From positions 1,054,001 to 1,118,000 of the forward strand of contig CAWCOH010000001.1 in NCBI GenBank assembly GCA_963797115.1: 64,000 bases of DNA, written 5' to 3'. This document shows positions 36,816 to 47,244 of this stretch, piece after piece. Source of the stretch: AP-15 sp963797115 (GTDB taxonomy: Bacteria; Pseudomonadota; Alphaproteobacteria; ATCC43930; CGMCC-115725). The first letter of the stretch is position 1. Each line of letters opens with the position of its first letter. A program made the position numbers and the translations under genes. The notes beneath the pieces were generated by a model that had not been told where the DNA came from, made no database searches, and saw nothing but the letters and a program-made list of their open reading frames with translations.

Positions 36816-39545
36816 GTGCCCAAGACACCCAGCTCTGACCCGGTCACCAAAACGGCAGAAGAAACGCGGCTCGGCGAAGCTCGTGAAGGGGTTCCGTGGA
36901 AGCAATGGGGCCCGTATCTCAGCGAACGGCAATGGGGCACAGTGCGCGAGGACTACAGCCAGAACGGCGACGCGTGGAATTATTTCACCCACGATCAAGC
37001 GCGCTCGCGCGCCTATCACTGGGGTGAGGACGGTCTCGCCGGGTTTAGCGACGACCGCCAGCGGCTGTGTTTTGCCTTGGCGCTGTGGAACGGCAAGGAC
37101 CCGATTCTCAAGGAGCGCCTGTTTGGTTTGACCAACGGCGAGGGCAACCACGGCGAGGACGTCAAGGAATACTACTTCTACCTCGATAGCACGCCGACCA
37201 ACTCATATATGAAGTATTTGTACAAGTATCCGCAAAATACGTATCCTTATGGTGATCTCATCGAGACGAATCGGCGGCGAGGTCGCTACGAGTGGGAATT
37301 TGAATTACTGGATACCGGTGTCTTCAACGACGACCGATATTTCGATGTGTTTGTGGAATATGCGAAGGCGTCGCCAACTGACATTCTGATCCAGATCAGC
37401 CTGTACAATCGAGGGCCGGACGCCGCCAGCCTGCATGTGCTGCCGACCCTTTGGTTTCGTAATACCTGGACATGGTGGCCGGACCAGCCGAAACCCTCCT
37501 TGCAACAAATGCCGGGAACAAACACGGTCACGATCGAAACGTCGCATGCCGAGCTCGGGAGCCTCCTGCTGCATTGCGACGGAGATCCAGGGCTGTTGTT
37601 CACCGAGAACGACACCAACAACGAGCGCATCTTCGGCACGCCCAACGCCACACCATACGTCAAGGACGGGATCAACAACTTCGTCGTGTCGGGCAGACAG
37701 GCGGCGGTCAACCCGAACCAGACCGGGACCAAGGTTGCTGCGCACTATCAGCCCAACGTGGGCACCGGCGAAACTGTCGTCATCCGGCTAAGATTGAGCG
37801 ACGCTGCTTCACGGGATCCTTTCGGCGGCCAATTCGACCAGGTCCTCGAACAGCGCCGACGCGAGGCCGACGCGTTCTATCAGGCGATAACGCCGGCTCA
37901 TGTCAGCGAAGACGAGGCGCGTGTGATGCGGCAGGCATTGGCCGGGATGCTGTGGAGCAAGCAGTATTTCTTTTACGACACCGACAAGTGGCTCGAGGAA
38001 CACGGTTACGACGCGATGCGGCCGACGCCCCATCAGGTGCGCAACCGCGAGTGGTTCCACATGCTCGGCGACAATATCATCTCGATGCCCGACAAGTGGG
38101 AATATCCGTGGTTTGCCGCCTGGGACCTGGCGTTCCACACGCTTGCCCTGGCGATTGTCGACATCGATTTCGCCAAGCAACAGCTCGACCTGCTGCTCCG
38201 CCAGACGTACCTGCATCCGACCGGTCAAATCCCGGCCTATGAGTGGAATTTCAGTGATGTCAACCCGCCGGTACAGGCCTGGGCAACGATTTTCCTGTAC
38301 CGCATGGAGCAGGCGGTGCGTGGCCAGACCGATCTCGATTTTCTTAAGCGGATGTTCGGCAGGCTAACGTCGAATTTCGGTTGGTGGGTGAACCGCAAGG
38401 ACCGCTTCGGCCGGAGCCTCTTCGAGGGCGGATTTCTCGGCCTCGACAACATCGGCGTTTTTGACCGCAGCGCACCGTTGCCCACCGGAGGTCATCTGGA
38501 GCAAGCCGACGGCACCGCCTGGGTGGCGCTGTTTTGCCAGAACATGCTCGAGATCGCTTTCGAACTCGCGGCGCACGATCCGACCTACGAGGAGTTGGCG
38601 GAGAACTACGCGGCGGAGTTCCTGCTGATCGCCCGGGCGATGAACGGAATTGGGCCGGGCGGCATGTGGGACGAGGAGGACGGCTTCTATTACGACGTGC
38701 TTCGCACGCCTGAGGGAAACGCGACGCGCCTCAAGGTCCGCTCGATGGTCGGCCTCCTGCCGCTATGCGCCACGACCGCCGTAGACAAGTGGCAGCGCGA
38801 GCGGGTCCCCAGACTGACTGCGGCAATTGCCGCCCGCTACCGCCGCATGCCGGAGCTGCGCGAATCGATCCATGAGACCGGGGAGGGCCATTTGGGCGTC
38901 GCCGAGCGGGGCATCATGGGACTGGTAAATCAGAGCAGGTTGCGCCGGATTCTGACCCGCATGCTCGACGAAAGCGAGTTTCTGAGCCCCTACGGGATCC
39001 GCTCGTTGTCGCGCTATCACGCCGAGCATCCCTACGTCTTCTCGGTGGGCGATCAGGAATATCGCGTGAGCTATCTGCCGGCGGAGTCGGACAGCGGGAT
39101 GTTTGGCGGCAACTCGAATTGGCGGGGGCCGGTCTGGATGCCGGTCAACGCGCTGATCATCCGCGCCCTGATGCACTATTTTGCTTATTACGGCGATAAC
39201 TTCAAAATCGAATGTCCCACCGGCTCCGGCAACTTAATGAACCTGTTCGAGGTCGCCCACGAAATCACCAATCGCCTGACCCGGCTGTTTCTACGTGATG
39301 AGAGCGGACGGCGGCCGGTCTTTGGTGGCGCCGAGAAATTCCAGCGCGATCCTCATTGGCAAGACAATTTGCTGTTCTACGAATATTTCCATGGCGACAA
39401 CGGCGCCGGGCTCGGCGCCAGCCATCAAACGGGTTGGACCGGGGTCATCGCCGGCCTGATCGACATTTTTGGGAAGCTTGACGCCGACACCTTTCTGCAA
39501 GGCGGCCGGGGAGCGGCCTTTGGCCGAGCGATCGAGACGGCGTAG
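36816..39545 (+). CDS. Large MGH1-type (GH63-like) glycoside hydrolase
   Basis: 909 residues from GTG at 36816 (leader GGGGGAGGCA). The N-terminal half is beta-rich (YLSERQWGTVREDYSQNGDA, AYHWGEDGLAGFSDDRQRLC); the C-terminal half is an (alpha/alpha)6 barrel like GH63/YgjK: SMPDKWEYPWFAAWDLAFHT, PPVQAWATIFLYRME, FEGGFLGLDNIGVFDRS and NSNWRGPVWMPVNALIIRAL. The 'W-YPWFAAWDLAFH' and 'NWRGPVW-P-N-L' blocks are the family marks. Such proteins are annotated as glucosidases, but their substrate is not settled. It stands between glgX and a DUF502 gene, so an alpha-glucan or glucosylglycerate-like substrate is an inference. Confidence 0.8.
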   Translation: MPKTPSSDPVTKTAEETRLGEAREGVPWKQWGPYLSERQWGTVREDYSQNGDAWNYFTHDQARSRAYHWGEDGLAGFSDDRQRLCFALALWNGKDPILKERLFGLTNGEGNHGEDVKEYYFYLDSTPTNSYMKYLYKYPQNTYPYGDLIETNRRRGRYEWEFELLDTGVFNDDRYFDVFVEYAKASPTDILIQISLYNRGPDAASLHVLPTLWFRNTWTWWPDQPKPSLQQMPGTNTVTIETSHAELGSLLLHCDGDPGLLFTENDTNNERIFGTPNATPYVKDGINNFVVSGRQAAVNPNQTGTKVAAHYQPNVGTGETVVIRLRLSDAASRDPFGGQFDQVLEQRRREADAFYQAITPAHVSEDEARVMRQALAGMLWSKQYFFYDTDKWLEEHGYDAMRPTPHQVRNREWFHMLGDNIISMPDKWEYPWFAAWDLAFHTLALAIVDIDFAKQQLDLLLRQTYLHPTGQIPAYEWNFSDVNPPVQAWATIFLYRMEQAVRGQTDLDFLKRMFGRLTSNFGWWVNRKDRFGRSLFEGGFLGLDNIGVFDRSAPLPTGGHLEQADGTAWVALFCQNMLEIAFELAAHDPTYEELAENYAAEFLLIARAMNGIGPGGMWDEEDGFYYDVLRTPEGNATRLKVRSMVGLLPLCATTAVDKWQRERVPRLTAAIAARYRRMPELRESIHETGEGHLGVAERGIMGLVNQSRLRRILTRMLDESEFLSPYGIRSLSRYHAEHPYVFSVGDQEYRVSYLPAESDSGMFGGNSNWRGPVWMPVNALIIRALMHYFAYYGDNFKIECPTGSGNLMNLFEVAHEITNRLTRLFLRDESGRRPVFGGAEKFQRDPHWQDNLLFYEYFHGDNGAGLGASHQTGWTGVIAGLIDIFGKLDADTFLQGGRGAAFGRAIETA

Positions 39546-39630
39546 GCGGGGACAACCGTGGCAGAGATGCTGCACCCCGGAAGTTTTCGTTTGCGGGCCG
39601 CCGTCGATTGCCTCTTTGGAGAAAACCCAG

Positions 39631-40245
39631 ATGAAAACGCTTGCTGAATTCACGAAAACGACGCTGATCGGCGGATTGCTCATTGTTCTGCCGGTCTATA
39701 TAGCGGTGCTTTTGATCTTGAAGGCGCTACAAGGTCTTGTGGCCGCGGTGAAGCCTATCACCGCTGCAATCCCCGGTTCGGTGGAATTTGAGGAGATCCT
39801 GGCGATCCTGGTGCTTGCCGCGATTTGTTTTATTGCCGGTTTGATCGTCCGCACGAGGGTGGGTTTACGGGCGAAGAATGCCATCGAGCAGAGGATACTG
39901 CAAAGGCTTCCGGGCTACACGCTGCTGCGGGGCCTCACCGGACGCGTCATGGGTCAGGCGGACGACCCGGCATTCGCGCCCTGTCTCGCCGAGATTGAGG
40001 AGGCACTGGTTCCCGCACTGATTGTTGAGGAATTGAAAAACGGTTCCTTTACGGTGCTGGTGCCTTCGGTGCCGACGCCAATGGCTGGAGCGGTATATAT
40101 CCTGCCGCCTGAGCGAGTGCATCCGGTCGACGTGCCATTTACCGCAGCACTCCGGGTTTTTACCAAATGGGGTGCCGGGTCCGGTGAGTTCGTCCGAGCC
40201 CTGGAAGCGGCACAGCCATCCCGGGCCGCGTCGTCGCCGGCCTGA
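39631..40245 (+). CDS. DUF502 family membrane protein
   Basis: 204 residues. Two membrane segments: TTLIGGLLIVLPVYIAVLLI and EEILAILVLAAICFIAGLIV, followed by a soluble C-terminal domain with LPGYTLLRGLTGRV and VEELKNGSFTVLVPSVPTPM then AGAVYILPPERVHPVDVPF. This is the DUF502 pattern; members are inner-membrane proteins of unknown function. It lies 85 bases after the large glycosidase and 92 bases before a GH13 gene, all in one direction, so it may be part of the same transcript. Confidence 0.85.
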   Translation: MKTLAEFTKTTLIGGLLIVLPVYIAVLLILKALQGLVAAVKPITAAIPGSVEFEEILAILVLAAICFIAGLIVRTRVGLRAKNAIEQRILQRLPGYTLLRGLTGRVMGQADDPAFAPCLAEIEEALVPALIVEELKNGSFTVLVPSVPTPMAGAVYILPPERVHPVDVPFTAALRVFTKWGAGSGEFVRALEAAQPSRAASSPA

Positions 40246-40337
40246 TCAGGGATGTCAAGATCTACAAGAACGCGCTGGCAAAGTCGCGGAACGCGATCCT
40301 CGGACGCGCGAGGAATTAGCGTAATTGGGGGACAACT

Positions 40338-41819
40338 ATGGCGACCATGCCGCGCTATCCGTCCCTTTTTCAGATCAACACCCGCGTTTGGCTTCAGCGC
40401 TTGTCGCGTGAGGCCGGCAAGCGGGTCACCTTGGCTGATATCGACGACGCGACGATCGACGGCTTTGCCGAACGGGGCTTCGACTGGATCTGGCTGCTGA
40501 GCGTCTGGCAGATCGGCGCCGCCAGTCGGGCCGTCTCGCGGAGCAACCCGCAATGGCGCGCCGAGTTTGAGGCCATCCTGCCCGACCTGACGGAGGAGGA
40601 CATCTGCGGTTCCGGCTTTGCGATCACTGCCTATACCGTCAGTGAGACGCTGGGTGGTGAGACTTCGTTGGCGCAGTTCCGCGAAAAGCTCGTAAGGCGC
40701 GGCATCAGGTTGATGCTTGACTTCGTGCCGAACCATACCGCCCCCGACCATCCCTGGGCGAAGACCCATTCTGACTACTACATCGAAGGCAATGAGGAGG
40801 CACTGGCGGCAGCGCCGCAGAATTATCTGCGGGTCGCAACCGACCAAGGCGCGAAGATCCTGGCTTATGGCCGTGATCCTAATTTCCCTGGCTGGCGCGA
40901 CACCCTGCAGCTCAACTACGCCAATCCTGAGCTGCAAGCGGCGCGGATCGACGAGCTGATCGACATCGCCGGCAAGTGTGATGGCGTGCGCTGCGACATG
41001 GCGATGCTGCTATTGCCCGAGATATTCGAGAGAACCTGGGGCATTACGCCGGAGCCGTTTTGGCCAAAAGCCACGTCGGCGGTGCTTGGAAAATATCCCG
41101 CCTTCACCTTCATGGCCGAGGTCTATTGGGACCTCGAATGGACATTGCAGCAGCAGGGCTTCGCCTACTGCTACGACAAGCGCCTTTACGATCGCCTGCG
41201 CGACAGCCACGCCGGGCCAATCCGTGCTCATCTGCTCGCTGGCCTCGATTACCAGGACAAGCTCGCCCGCTTTCTCGAAAACCACGACGAGCCGCGCGCT
41301 GCGTCGGAATTCCCCTGGCCGCAGCACCAGGCGGCGGCGGTAATCACCTTTCTGTCACCCGGTCTGCGCTTCTTCCATGATGGTCTGCTCGAGGGCGCGC
41401 GGGTTCGGGTGCCGACGCATCTCTGCCGCGGCCCGGTCGAGCCGGTAAACCCAGAGGTCGCCGCCTTTTATACCAGGCTATTGCAGGTTTTAAAGTCCGG
41501 CGCGTTTCGCGCCGGCGTCTGGTCGCAGATCGAGCCGCAGTCCGCCTGGTCCGGCAACTGGACCTCGGAAGGCTTCGTCGCCTATGCTTGGGTCGGCGAA
41601 GATGGCAGCCGCCATGTCGTGGTTGTCAATTACGCCGGCAACCAAGGACAATGCCGGCTACGGCTGCCCTTCCCCGAATTGCATGGAAGGCAGGTGCGCC
41701 TGACCGATGTGTTGGGGACCGAGGTCTACGACCGTGACGGCAGCGAGCTGGACGATACGGGCCTCTACATCGACCATGCCCCTTGGCACTACAACGTGTT
41801 CGCGCTTCAGCCCAACTAA
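40338..41819 (+). CDS. GH13 alpha-amylase family enzyme
   Basis: 493 residues. The opening YPSLFQINTRVWLQRLSREA is characteristic of a GH13 subgroup of uncharacterised alpha-amylase-like proteins in proteobacteria. Conserved regions: IRLMLDFVPNHTAPDH, CDGVRCDMAMLL (nucleophile Asp), FTFMAEVYWDLEWTLQQQGF (acid Glu) and ARFLENHDEPRAAS (NHD). The conserved regions are in order and the length is normal, so it should be active on an alpha-glucan or glucosyl sugar. No signal peptide, so it is cytoplasmic and fits with the intracellular glycogen genes upstream. Confidence 0.85.
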   Translation: MATMPRYPSLFQINTRVWLQRLSREAGKRVTLADIDDATIDGFAERGFDWIWLLSVWQIGAASRAVSRSNPQWRAEFEAILPDLTEEDICGSGFAITAYTVSETLGGETSLAQFREKLVRRGIRLMLDFVPNHTAPDHPWAKTHSDYYIEGNEEALAAAPQNYLRVATDQGAKILAYGRDPNFPGWRDTLQLNYANPELQAARIDELIDIAGKCDGVRCDMAMLLLPEIFERTWGITPEPFWPKATSAVLGKYPAFTFMAEVYWDLEWTLQQQGFAYCYDKRLYDRLRDSHAGPIRAHLLAGLDYQDKLARFLENHDEPRAASEFPWPQHQAAAVITFLSPGLRFFHDGLLEGARVRVPTHLCRGPVEPVNPEVAAFYTRLLQVLKSGAFRAGVWSQIEPQSAWSGNWTSEGFVAYAWVGEDGSRHVVVVNYAGNQGQCRLRLPFPELHGRQVRLTDVLGTEVYDRDGSELDDTGLYIDHAPWHYNVFALQPN

Positions 41820-41826
41820 ATTAACC

Positions 41827-42904
41827 ATGCTCCGGGGACTCGCCGCCGCTGTGCTCGGCCTCTCGGTCGCGGCGTGCACCAACATCGGTCCGGGAACGGT
41901 GCCCCGCGACCGCGTCGATTATGCGAGCGCCATCGGCAATTCGTGGAAGGAGCAGACCCTTCTCAACATCGTCAAGCTGCGTTACGCGGACATGCCGATC
42001 TTTCTCGAAGTCGCACAGATTATTGCAGGCTATCAGCTTCAGAGCGCGATTTCCGGGAGTGTTACCCTCGGGAATTTCACTGCGAGCCTGATCGACCGCT
42101 TGACGGCGACTGGCGGCGCGACGGCGGCTAGCACCTACACCGATCGACCTACCGTGGTTTATTCGCCCCTGACCGGTACGGATTTCCTGAAGAGGCTGAT
42201 GACGCCGATCCCGCCGAGCTCGGTACTCTTCATGCTCCAGTCGGGTTATTCTGCGGAGCGGATTATGCCGATCATGTTGGATTCGATTAACGGCCTCAAT
42301 AATGAGTTCGAACCGGCTCCGGCGACCGGCCGACCCAAAATTTACCCGGCTCGTCGAGCTCATGCGCGAAGGTCAGCTTGCCGGCGCCATTCAGATCAGG
42401 ATTGAGCGTCCCAAGGAGGGCGCCGAAAGCTCCGTGCTCGTCTTCGGATCGAGCAAGGATTTACAGCTTGCCGCCCGGGGCAGAGAAATAAAAGGCATTC
42501 TCGGGATCAAGCCCGACCTGCGGGAACTCAGAGTGCACTACGGCGGCTACTCGGGGAAAGACGACGAGATCGATATGATGACGCGTTCGATGCTGCAGAT
42601 CATGCTCGAATTCGCGGCTATCGTGCAGGTGCCCGAGTCGGACGTCTCGCAGGGGAAGGCGGGGCCCGGCCTGGTCGATGCTCAGGCAGCAGCGCTTAGC
42701 GGTCCACCGTTACGGGTCCTGGTCACAGATACGCCGCCGCAGGGTGCCCAGGTTGCCGTGCAATATGACAGAAGATGGTTCTGGATCGCTGACAACGACA
42801 TCCAATCCAAGAACACATTCGCGATCATCATGCTGCTGTTCTCGATCGCCGATACCGGAGTAAAGGGGGCGGCGCCGGTCGTCACCATACCCGCTAACCA
42901 GTGA
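41827..42904 (+). pseudogene. Hypothetical lipoprotein gene with one frameshift
   Basis: Starts at ATG 41827, seven bases after the GH13 stop, with a lipoprotein signal MLRGLAAAVLGLSVAAC. The first frame (to about 42300) contains YASAIGNSWKEQTLLNIVKL, YADMPIFLEVAQIIAGYQLQ and PTVVYSPLTGTDFLKRLMTP. The second (from about 42302) continues FTRLVELMREGQLAGAIQIR and ends VKGAAPVVTIPANQ at 42904. Reading across the shift at about 42295-42305 gives one protein of about 358 residues. I do not recognise a named family. The stop overlaps the start of the next gene (GTGA), so the pair was an operon. Confidence 0.7.
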
Positions 42905-43647
42905 GGGTTGTCATAAGGACCGAACCCATCCCGTTTGATGATGACCATCGGCCGTCGGATGGCTCCGCGAGGCGGGCGGGCGGAGCTGCCTGGATAGCGC
43001 GTCAAATCGCCATCCGGCTCTTGCACGAGGTACGTGAGGCGTTGCCGCCGACGATCTTCTTTTTTGTCGGCTTCAACTTTGTCGTGCTGACGAGCAATCT
43101 CCTCGTGGCCCAATATTTGATCGGGCTCACCAATTTCATGCTCGCCACGATGGCGGCTCTCGTTGTCGGCAAGGCCGTGCTGGTCGCTAACAAGATCCCG
43201 CTATTGAGACGCTATGATCGAGCGCCGCTGATCCAACCGATCTTGTTCAAGACGGTCTTTTACTGGGTCATCGTGTTTTTTGCGCGCCTCCTCGAGCGTT
43301 TCGTGCACTTCGTGGTCGAGGGCAATCCGCCGGGTGATTTCATAACGTATCTGATCACGACCTTCTCGTGGCATCGGTTTTCTGCCATCTCCTTGTGGAT
43401 CTTTGTCCTGTTCGTGATCTACGTGACGGCATCGGAGTTCAGCCAGCTCTTCGGCCCCGGTGAACTGCGACGGCTGTTCTTCACCTCCCGTCCATCCGAG
43501 CTGCAGCTCAATCGGCGGCAGCGGATCCGTGAGCTGTTGCGCCTCAGCCGGCTGATGGATGCTCATTCAATCGACGAGTTCCGCGACCCGACCAGCCCGG
43601 CGCACCGCGAGTTGATCGATGTGCTGCAGGCGCTCGCACGGAAATAG
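42901..43647 (+). CDS. Hypothetical four-TM membrane protein
   Basis: 248 residues starting with GTG at 42901, which overlaps the stop of the preceding lipoprotein frame (GTGA). Hydrophobic segments: TIFFFVGFNFVVLTSNLLVA, NFMLATMAALVVGKAVLVAN, ILFKTVFYWVIVFFARLLER and FSAISLWIFVLFVIYVTASE. The C-terminal 60 residues are soluble and arginine-rich (LNRRQRIRELLRLSRLMDAH). Function unknown. It closes the GH13-lipoprotein-membrane protein series. Confidence 0.75.
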   Translation: MRVVIRTEPIPFDDDHRPSDGSARRAGGAAWIARQIAIRLLHEVREALPPTIFFFVGFNFVVLTSNLLVAQYLIGLTNFMLATMAALVVGKAVLVANKIPLLRRYDRAPLIQPILFKTVFYWVIVFFARLLERFVHFVVEGNPPGDFITYLITTFSWHRFSAISLWIFVLFVIYVTASEFSQLFGPGELRRLFFTSRPSELQLNRRQRIRELLRLSRLMDAHSIDEFRDPTSPAHRELIDVLQALARK

Positions 43648-44075
43648 GTCCGGCTGGGGTTCGGCAGTCCACTTCGAATCGGCCTTGATGACCGCCGTGA
43701 CGAACCCCGTCACGCCCTATCCCGATGGGTTGGCTGATTGCCAGTTCAGCATCATAAAATTGCCCAATTGGTCCAATATATAGAAAGGCTGAGCGCGGTG
43801 TCCGGTTGGGGGCACCCACGAGCGAAGGGCTGATGGTCGGTGCCACGGCGGAGCATTGCCCTACGGCGCTCGGCCGGGAGGCCGTTTTCGAGCATCCGTG
43901 TCTCTACAACCTTGAGAGGAGCTCCCGCTGCAGACCCGCTGCAGGAGCAGCGGAGGGGTCACCGATCGGACAAGCACAAGTCGCAGCATCCAGAGCCTGC
44001 GTCAGACAATAGCGTCGCCCGATTTTAACCCGAAACAAACCGGCGCGATCGAGCTTCCCGTGCCATGGAGGCGGT
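43648..44075. other. Convergent intergenic region
   Basis: 428 bases between convergent genes. I see short frames with atypical composition, a small palindrome CCAATTGG (43764-43771) and no recognisable gene or terminator. Confidence 0.4.
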
Positions 44076-47000
44076 TCACTCCGCTGGGCGGGCGGCCGGA
44101 ATGGGCGCCTTCTTGCGCGCTTTGCGCCATTCCTCGAAGCCTTGCAGCACCGTAAAGAAGGAGGGGACGAACAGCACCGCGAGGCAGGTCGAAGCGATGA
44201 TGCCGCTGAGGACGCTTATTCCGAGCGATTTATCTCCGTTGGCACCAGCCCCGCTCGCCAGTACCAAGGGCAATACCCCCATCCCAAAGGCGAAGGAGGT
44301 CATCAGGATCGGACGAAACCGCAGCCGCGCCGCCTCCACTGCCGCTTCGGGGATCGGCCTCCCGTGGACCATCCGGCCTTCGCGCGCCATCTCGACTATT
44401 AGAATGCCGTTTTTTGTCGACAACGCGATCATCAGGATCAGGCCGATCTGGGTGTAGAGGTTGTTGGCGACGCCAAGGCTGGTCAGAGCCACGACCGGCC
44501 CCAGCAACGCCAATGGTACCGCCGACAGCACCGCCAAGGGCAAGATCCAGCTCTCGTATTGGCCGGCAAGGCAGAGATAGACCAGCAGCACCGACAATCC
44601 GAACAGGTAGTAAAGCTGATTTCCGGTCAATTTCTCCTGATAGGCCATTGCCGTCCATTGATAGCCGACGTCGCTCGGCAAGGTCCCTTTTGCGATGTCC
44701 TCCATCACCGCCAGACCCTGACCCGAGCTGACGCCTCGGGCGGGAGCGGCGAGTATCGTCGCGGAGGGAAAGAGGTTGTAAAGGGTGACGAGCGACGGGC
44801 CGACCTCGGAGCCGAGATGCGCGACGGCGCCGATCGGCACCATCTGGTTGTCCGAGCTGCGGACATAGAGATTCAACAGATCGTCGGGCTGCAGGCGGAA
44901 CTGCGAATCGGCCTGCACATAGACCTGGAATACCTGGCCAAATTTGTTGAACTGGTTGACATAGGTCGACCCGAGATAGGACGACAGTACGGAAAACACA
45001 TCCCCGACCGACACGCGCAGGGTTTCTGCCCGGTCTCGATCGACGCTCACCGAGACGTGCGGTGCACCCGGGCTGAACGTCGTCAGGACGTGCTGCAATT
45101 GGGGATTGGCGTCAGCCTGTTTGACCAGCTGCTGCGCGGCCTCGTTCAGCTTCTGATAATCGAAGCTGCCGCCCAGCATTTCGAGCTGCATCTGCAGGCC
45201 GCCGGCATTGCCGATGCCCTGGATCGGCGGCGGGGGACGACGAAAAGCCGGCCGTCGGGAGCCGCGTTGAGCTTGCCTTGCAGATGCTCGGCGATCGTCA
45301 GAATGTCCGTGCCCTGGGCCTTGCTGCGCTGATCCCAGGGCTTGAGCATCACGAAATTCACTCCGGCGTTGGCGAGGTCGGCGAAGTTGTCGAGCGGCGA
45401 CAGGCCGGAGATCGAGATCACCCGGTCGACGCCCGGCGTATCGAGGGCAATCTTGGTGGCTCCATCGAGTGCGGTGGTCGTGCGGCCGAGGGCGGCCCCG
45501 TCCGGCAACAGCGCGGCGATCAGCAGATAGCCCTGGTCTTCGTTCGGGATGAAGGCGGTCGGTATACGGGCTATGCCCCAAATGCCGAGGCCCGCCAGCA
45601 CCAACCCGATCAGCACCATCACTCCGCTCAGTCGCACCATACGGGCGATGAGTCCGGCATAGGCTCGTTCCGCGCGGCCGTAGACGTGCTCGAAGCCGCG
45701 AAAGAAGAAGTTGCGCTGCTCGACGGGCTTGGGTGTTCGCAACCACAATGCGCACTGCGTCGGCTTGAGGGTGGCGGCGTTGACGGCGCTGATCAGCGCC
45801 GTCACTGCGATCACCAGGGCGAATTGCGCAAACATCTGACCGCTCAGCCCTGGGACAAAGGCCGCCGGCAAAAATACCGCCATCAATACGAGGGTGATGC
45901 CGATGATCGGCCCGAACAATTCGTCCATCGCCTTGATCGCGGCGTCATGGCCGGACATGCCCTGCTCGATGTATTTCGAGACGCCCTCGACGATGACGAT
46001 CGCGTCGTCGACGACGATGCCGATCGCCAGGACGAGCGCGAACAGGGTCGACAGATTGACCGTGTAGCCGAGCGCCGCCATGCCAGCGAACGCTCCGATG
46101 ATCGTCACCGGCACGGTCGTCGCCGGCACCAGGACAGCGCGAAAGTTCTGCAGAAACACCAGGATGACGATCAATACCAGCACCCCCGCCTGCCACAGGG
46201 TCGTGTAGACCTCGTTGATCGATTCCTCGATAAAGATGGTCGTGTTGTAGGGAATGCTGTAGTGCAGCCCCGCTGGGAAACGGCGCGACAGCTCTTCCAT
46301 TTTCGCTGCCACTACGCTGGCGACCTTCAGCGAATTGGCGTCGGGGGTTTGGTAGATCGCGATTCCGGCGGCGGGCTTGCCGCTCAGCTTGAAATCCTGG
46401 GAATAGGTCTGCGCCCCCATCTCGATCCGGCCGACGTCTTTGATCCGAACGAGACGGCCACCCTGGGCGGTCTGGTCCTTGACGACGATGTCGGCAAACT
46501 GGCTCGGGTCGCTGAAGCGGCGATAGGATGTCGACGGTGTACTGGAAGGCCTGGTCCTTGGGCGCCGGCGGCATGCCGACCTGGCCGGCCGTGACTTCCT
46601 GGCTCTGCTGCTGGATCGCGTCGATCACGTCTTCGGGCACGAGGGTGAACGAGTACAGCAGTCTGCGGATCCAGCCAGATCCGCATCGAATACTCGCCCG
46701 CGCCCATCACCGTCACGTTGCCGACGCCCGGCAGCCGCGCCAACTCGTTGACCAGGTTGATCGTCGCGTAGTTCCACAGATAGAGGGCGTCGTACTGACC
46801 GTCCGGGCGAGTCGAGGGTCACGAATTCGAGGATCGACGCGGACTTGGCGCGGATCGACGACGCCCTGCGCCTGCACCGATTGCGGCAGCTGGGCCATGC
46901 GCATTTTGCACGCGATTTTGCACCAGAACCTGGTCCATGTTCGGATCGGAGCCGATCTCGAAGCTCACGGTCAGCGTGTAGGTGCCGTCATAGGCACTCG

Positions 47001-47244
47001 TCGACTCCATGTAGATCATGCCGGGGACGCCGTTGACCTGCAGCTCGATCGGCAGGGCGACGGTGTCGATGACGGTCTGGGCGCTCGCCCCCGGATAGCG
47101 CGTGGTTACCTGAACCGTCGGCGGCACGATGTTCGGGTATTGCGCGATCGGCAGGCGGAAGACGCAAATAGCCCCGATCAGCACCAGCACGATCGCCAGC
47201 ACATTGGCGAGAACCGGATGCTCGATGAAAAATTTCGACATCAT
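44076..47244 (-). pseudogene. RND multidrug efflux permease (HAE1/AcrB type) with about six frameshifts
   Basis: The whole span would encode about 1056 residues, normal for AcrB-type pumps, beginning MMSKFFIEHPVLANVLAIVL. Core motifs are present: QYPNIVPPTVQVTTRYPGAS, FALVLAIGIVVDDAIVIVEG, NFVMLKPWDQRS and IGLILMIALSTKNGILIVEM. The frame changes at about 46900, 46855, 46812, 46670, 46530 and 45232-45236, five within 400 bases. The text between breaks is well conserved (LARLPGVGNVTVMGAGEYSM, LYSFTLVPEDVIDAIQQQSQ), so either recent mutations or base-call errors. Start overlaps the adaptor stop (ATGA). Last gene of a tripartite operon. Confidence 0.85.

Noticed and set aside
40216..40318. Short plus-strand text LIRDVKIYKNALAKSRNAIL after the DUF502 gene
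   Set aside because: Looks protein-like but has no start and no family; too short to call.
45278..46594. 438-codon plus-strand frame opposite the RND permease
   Set aside because: Histidine/arginine/aspartate-rich shadow of the conserved minus-strand permease.
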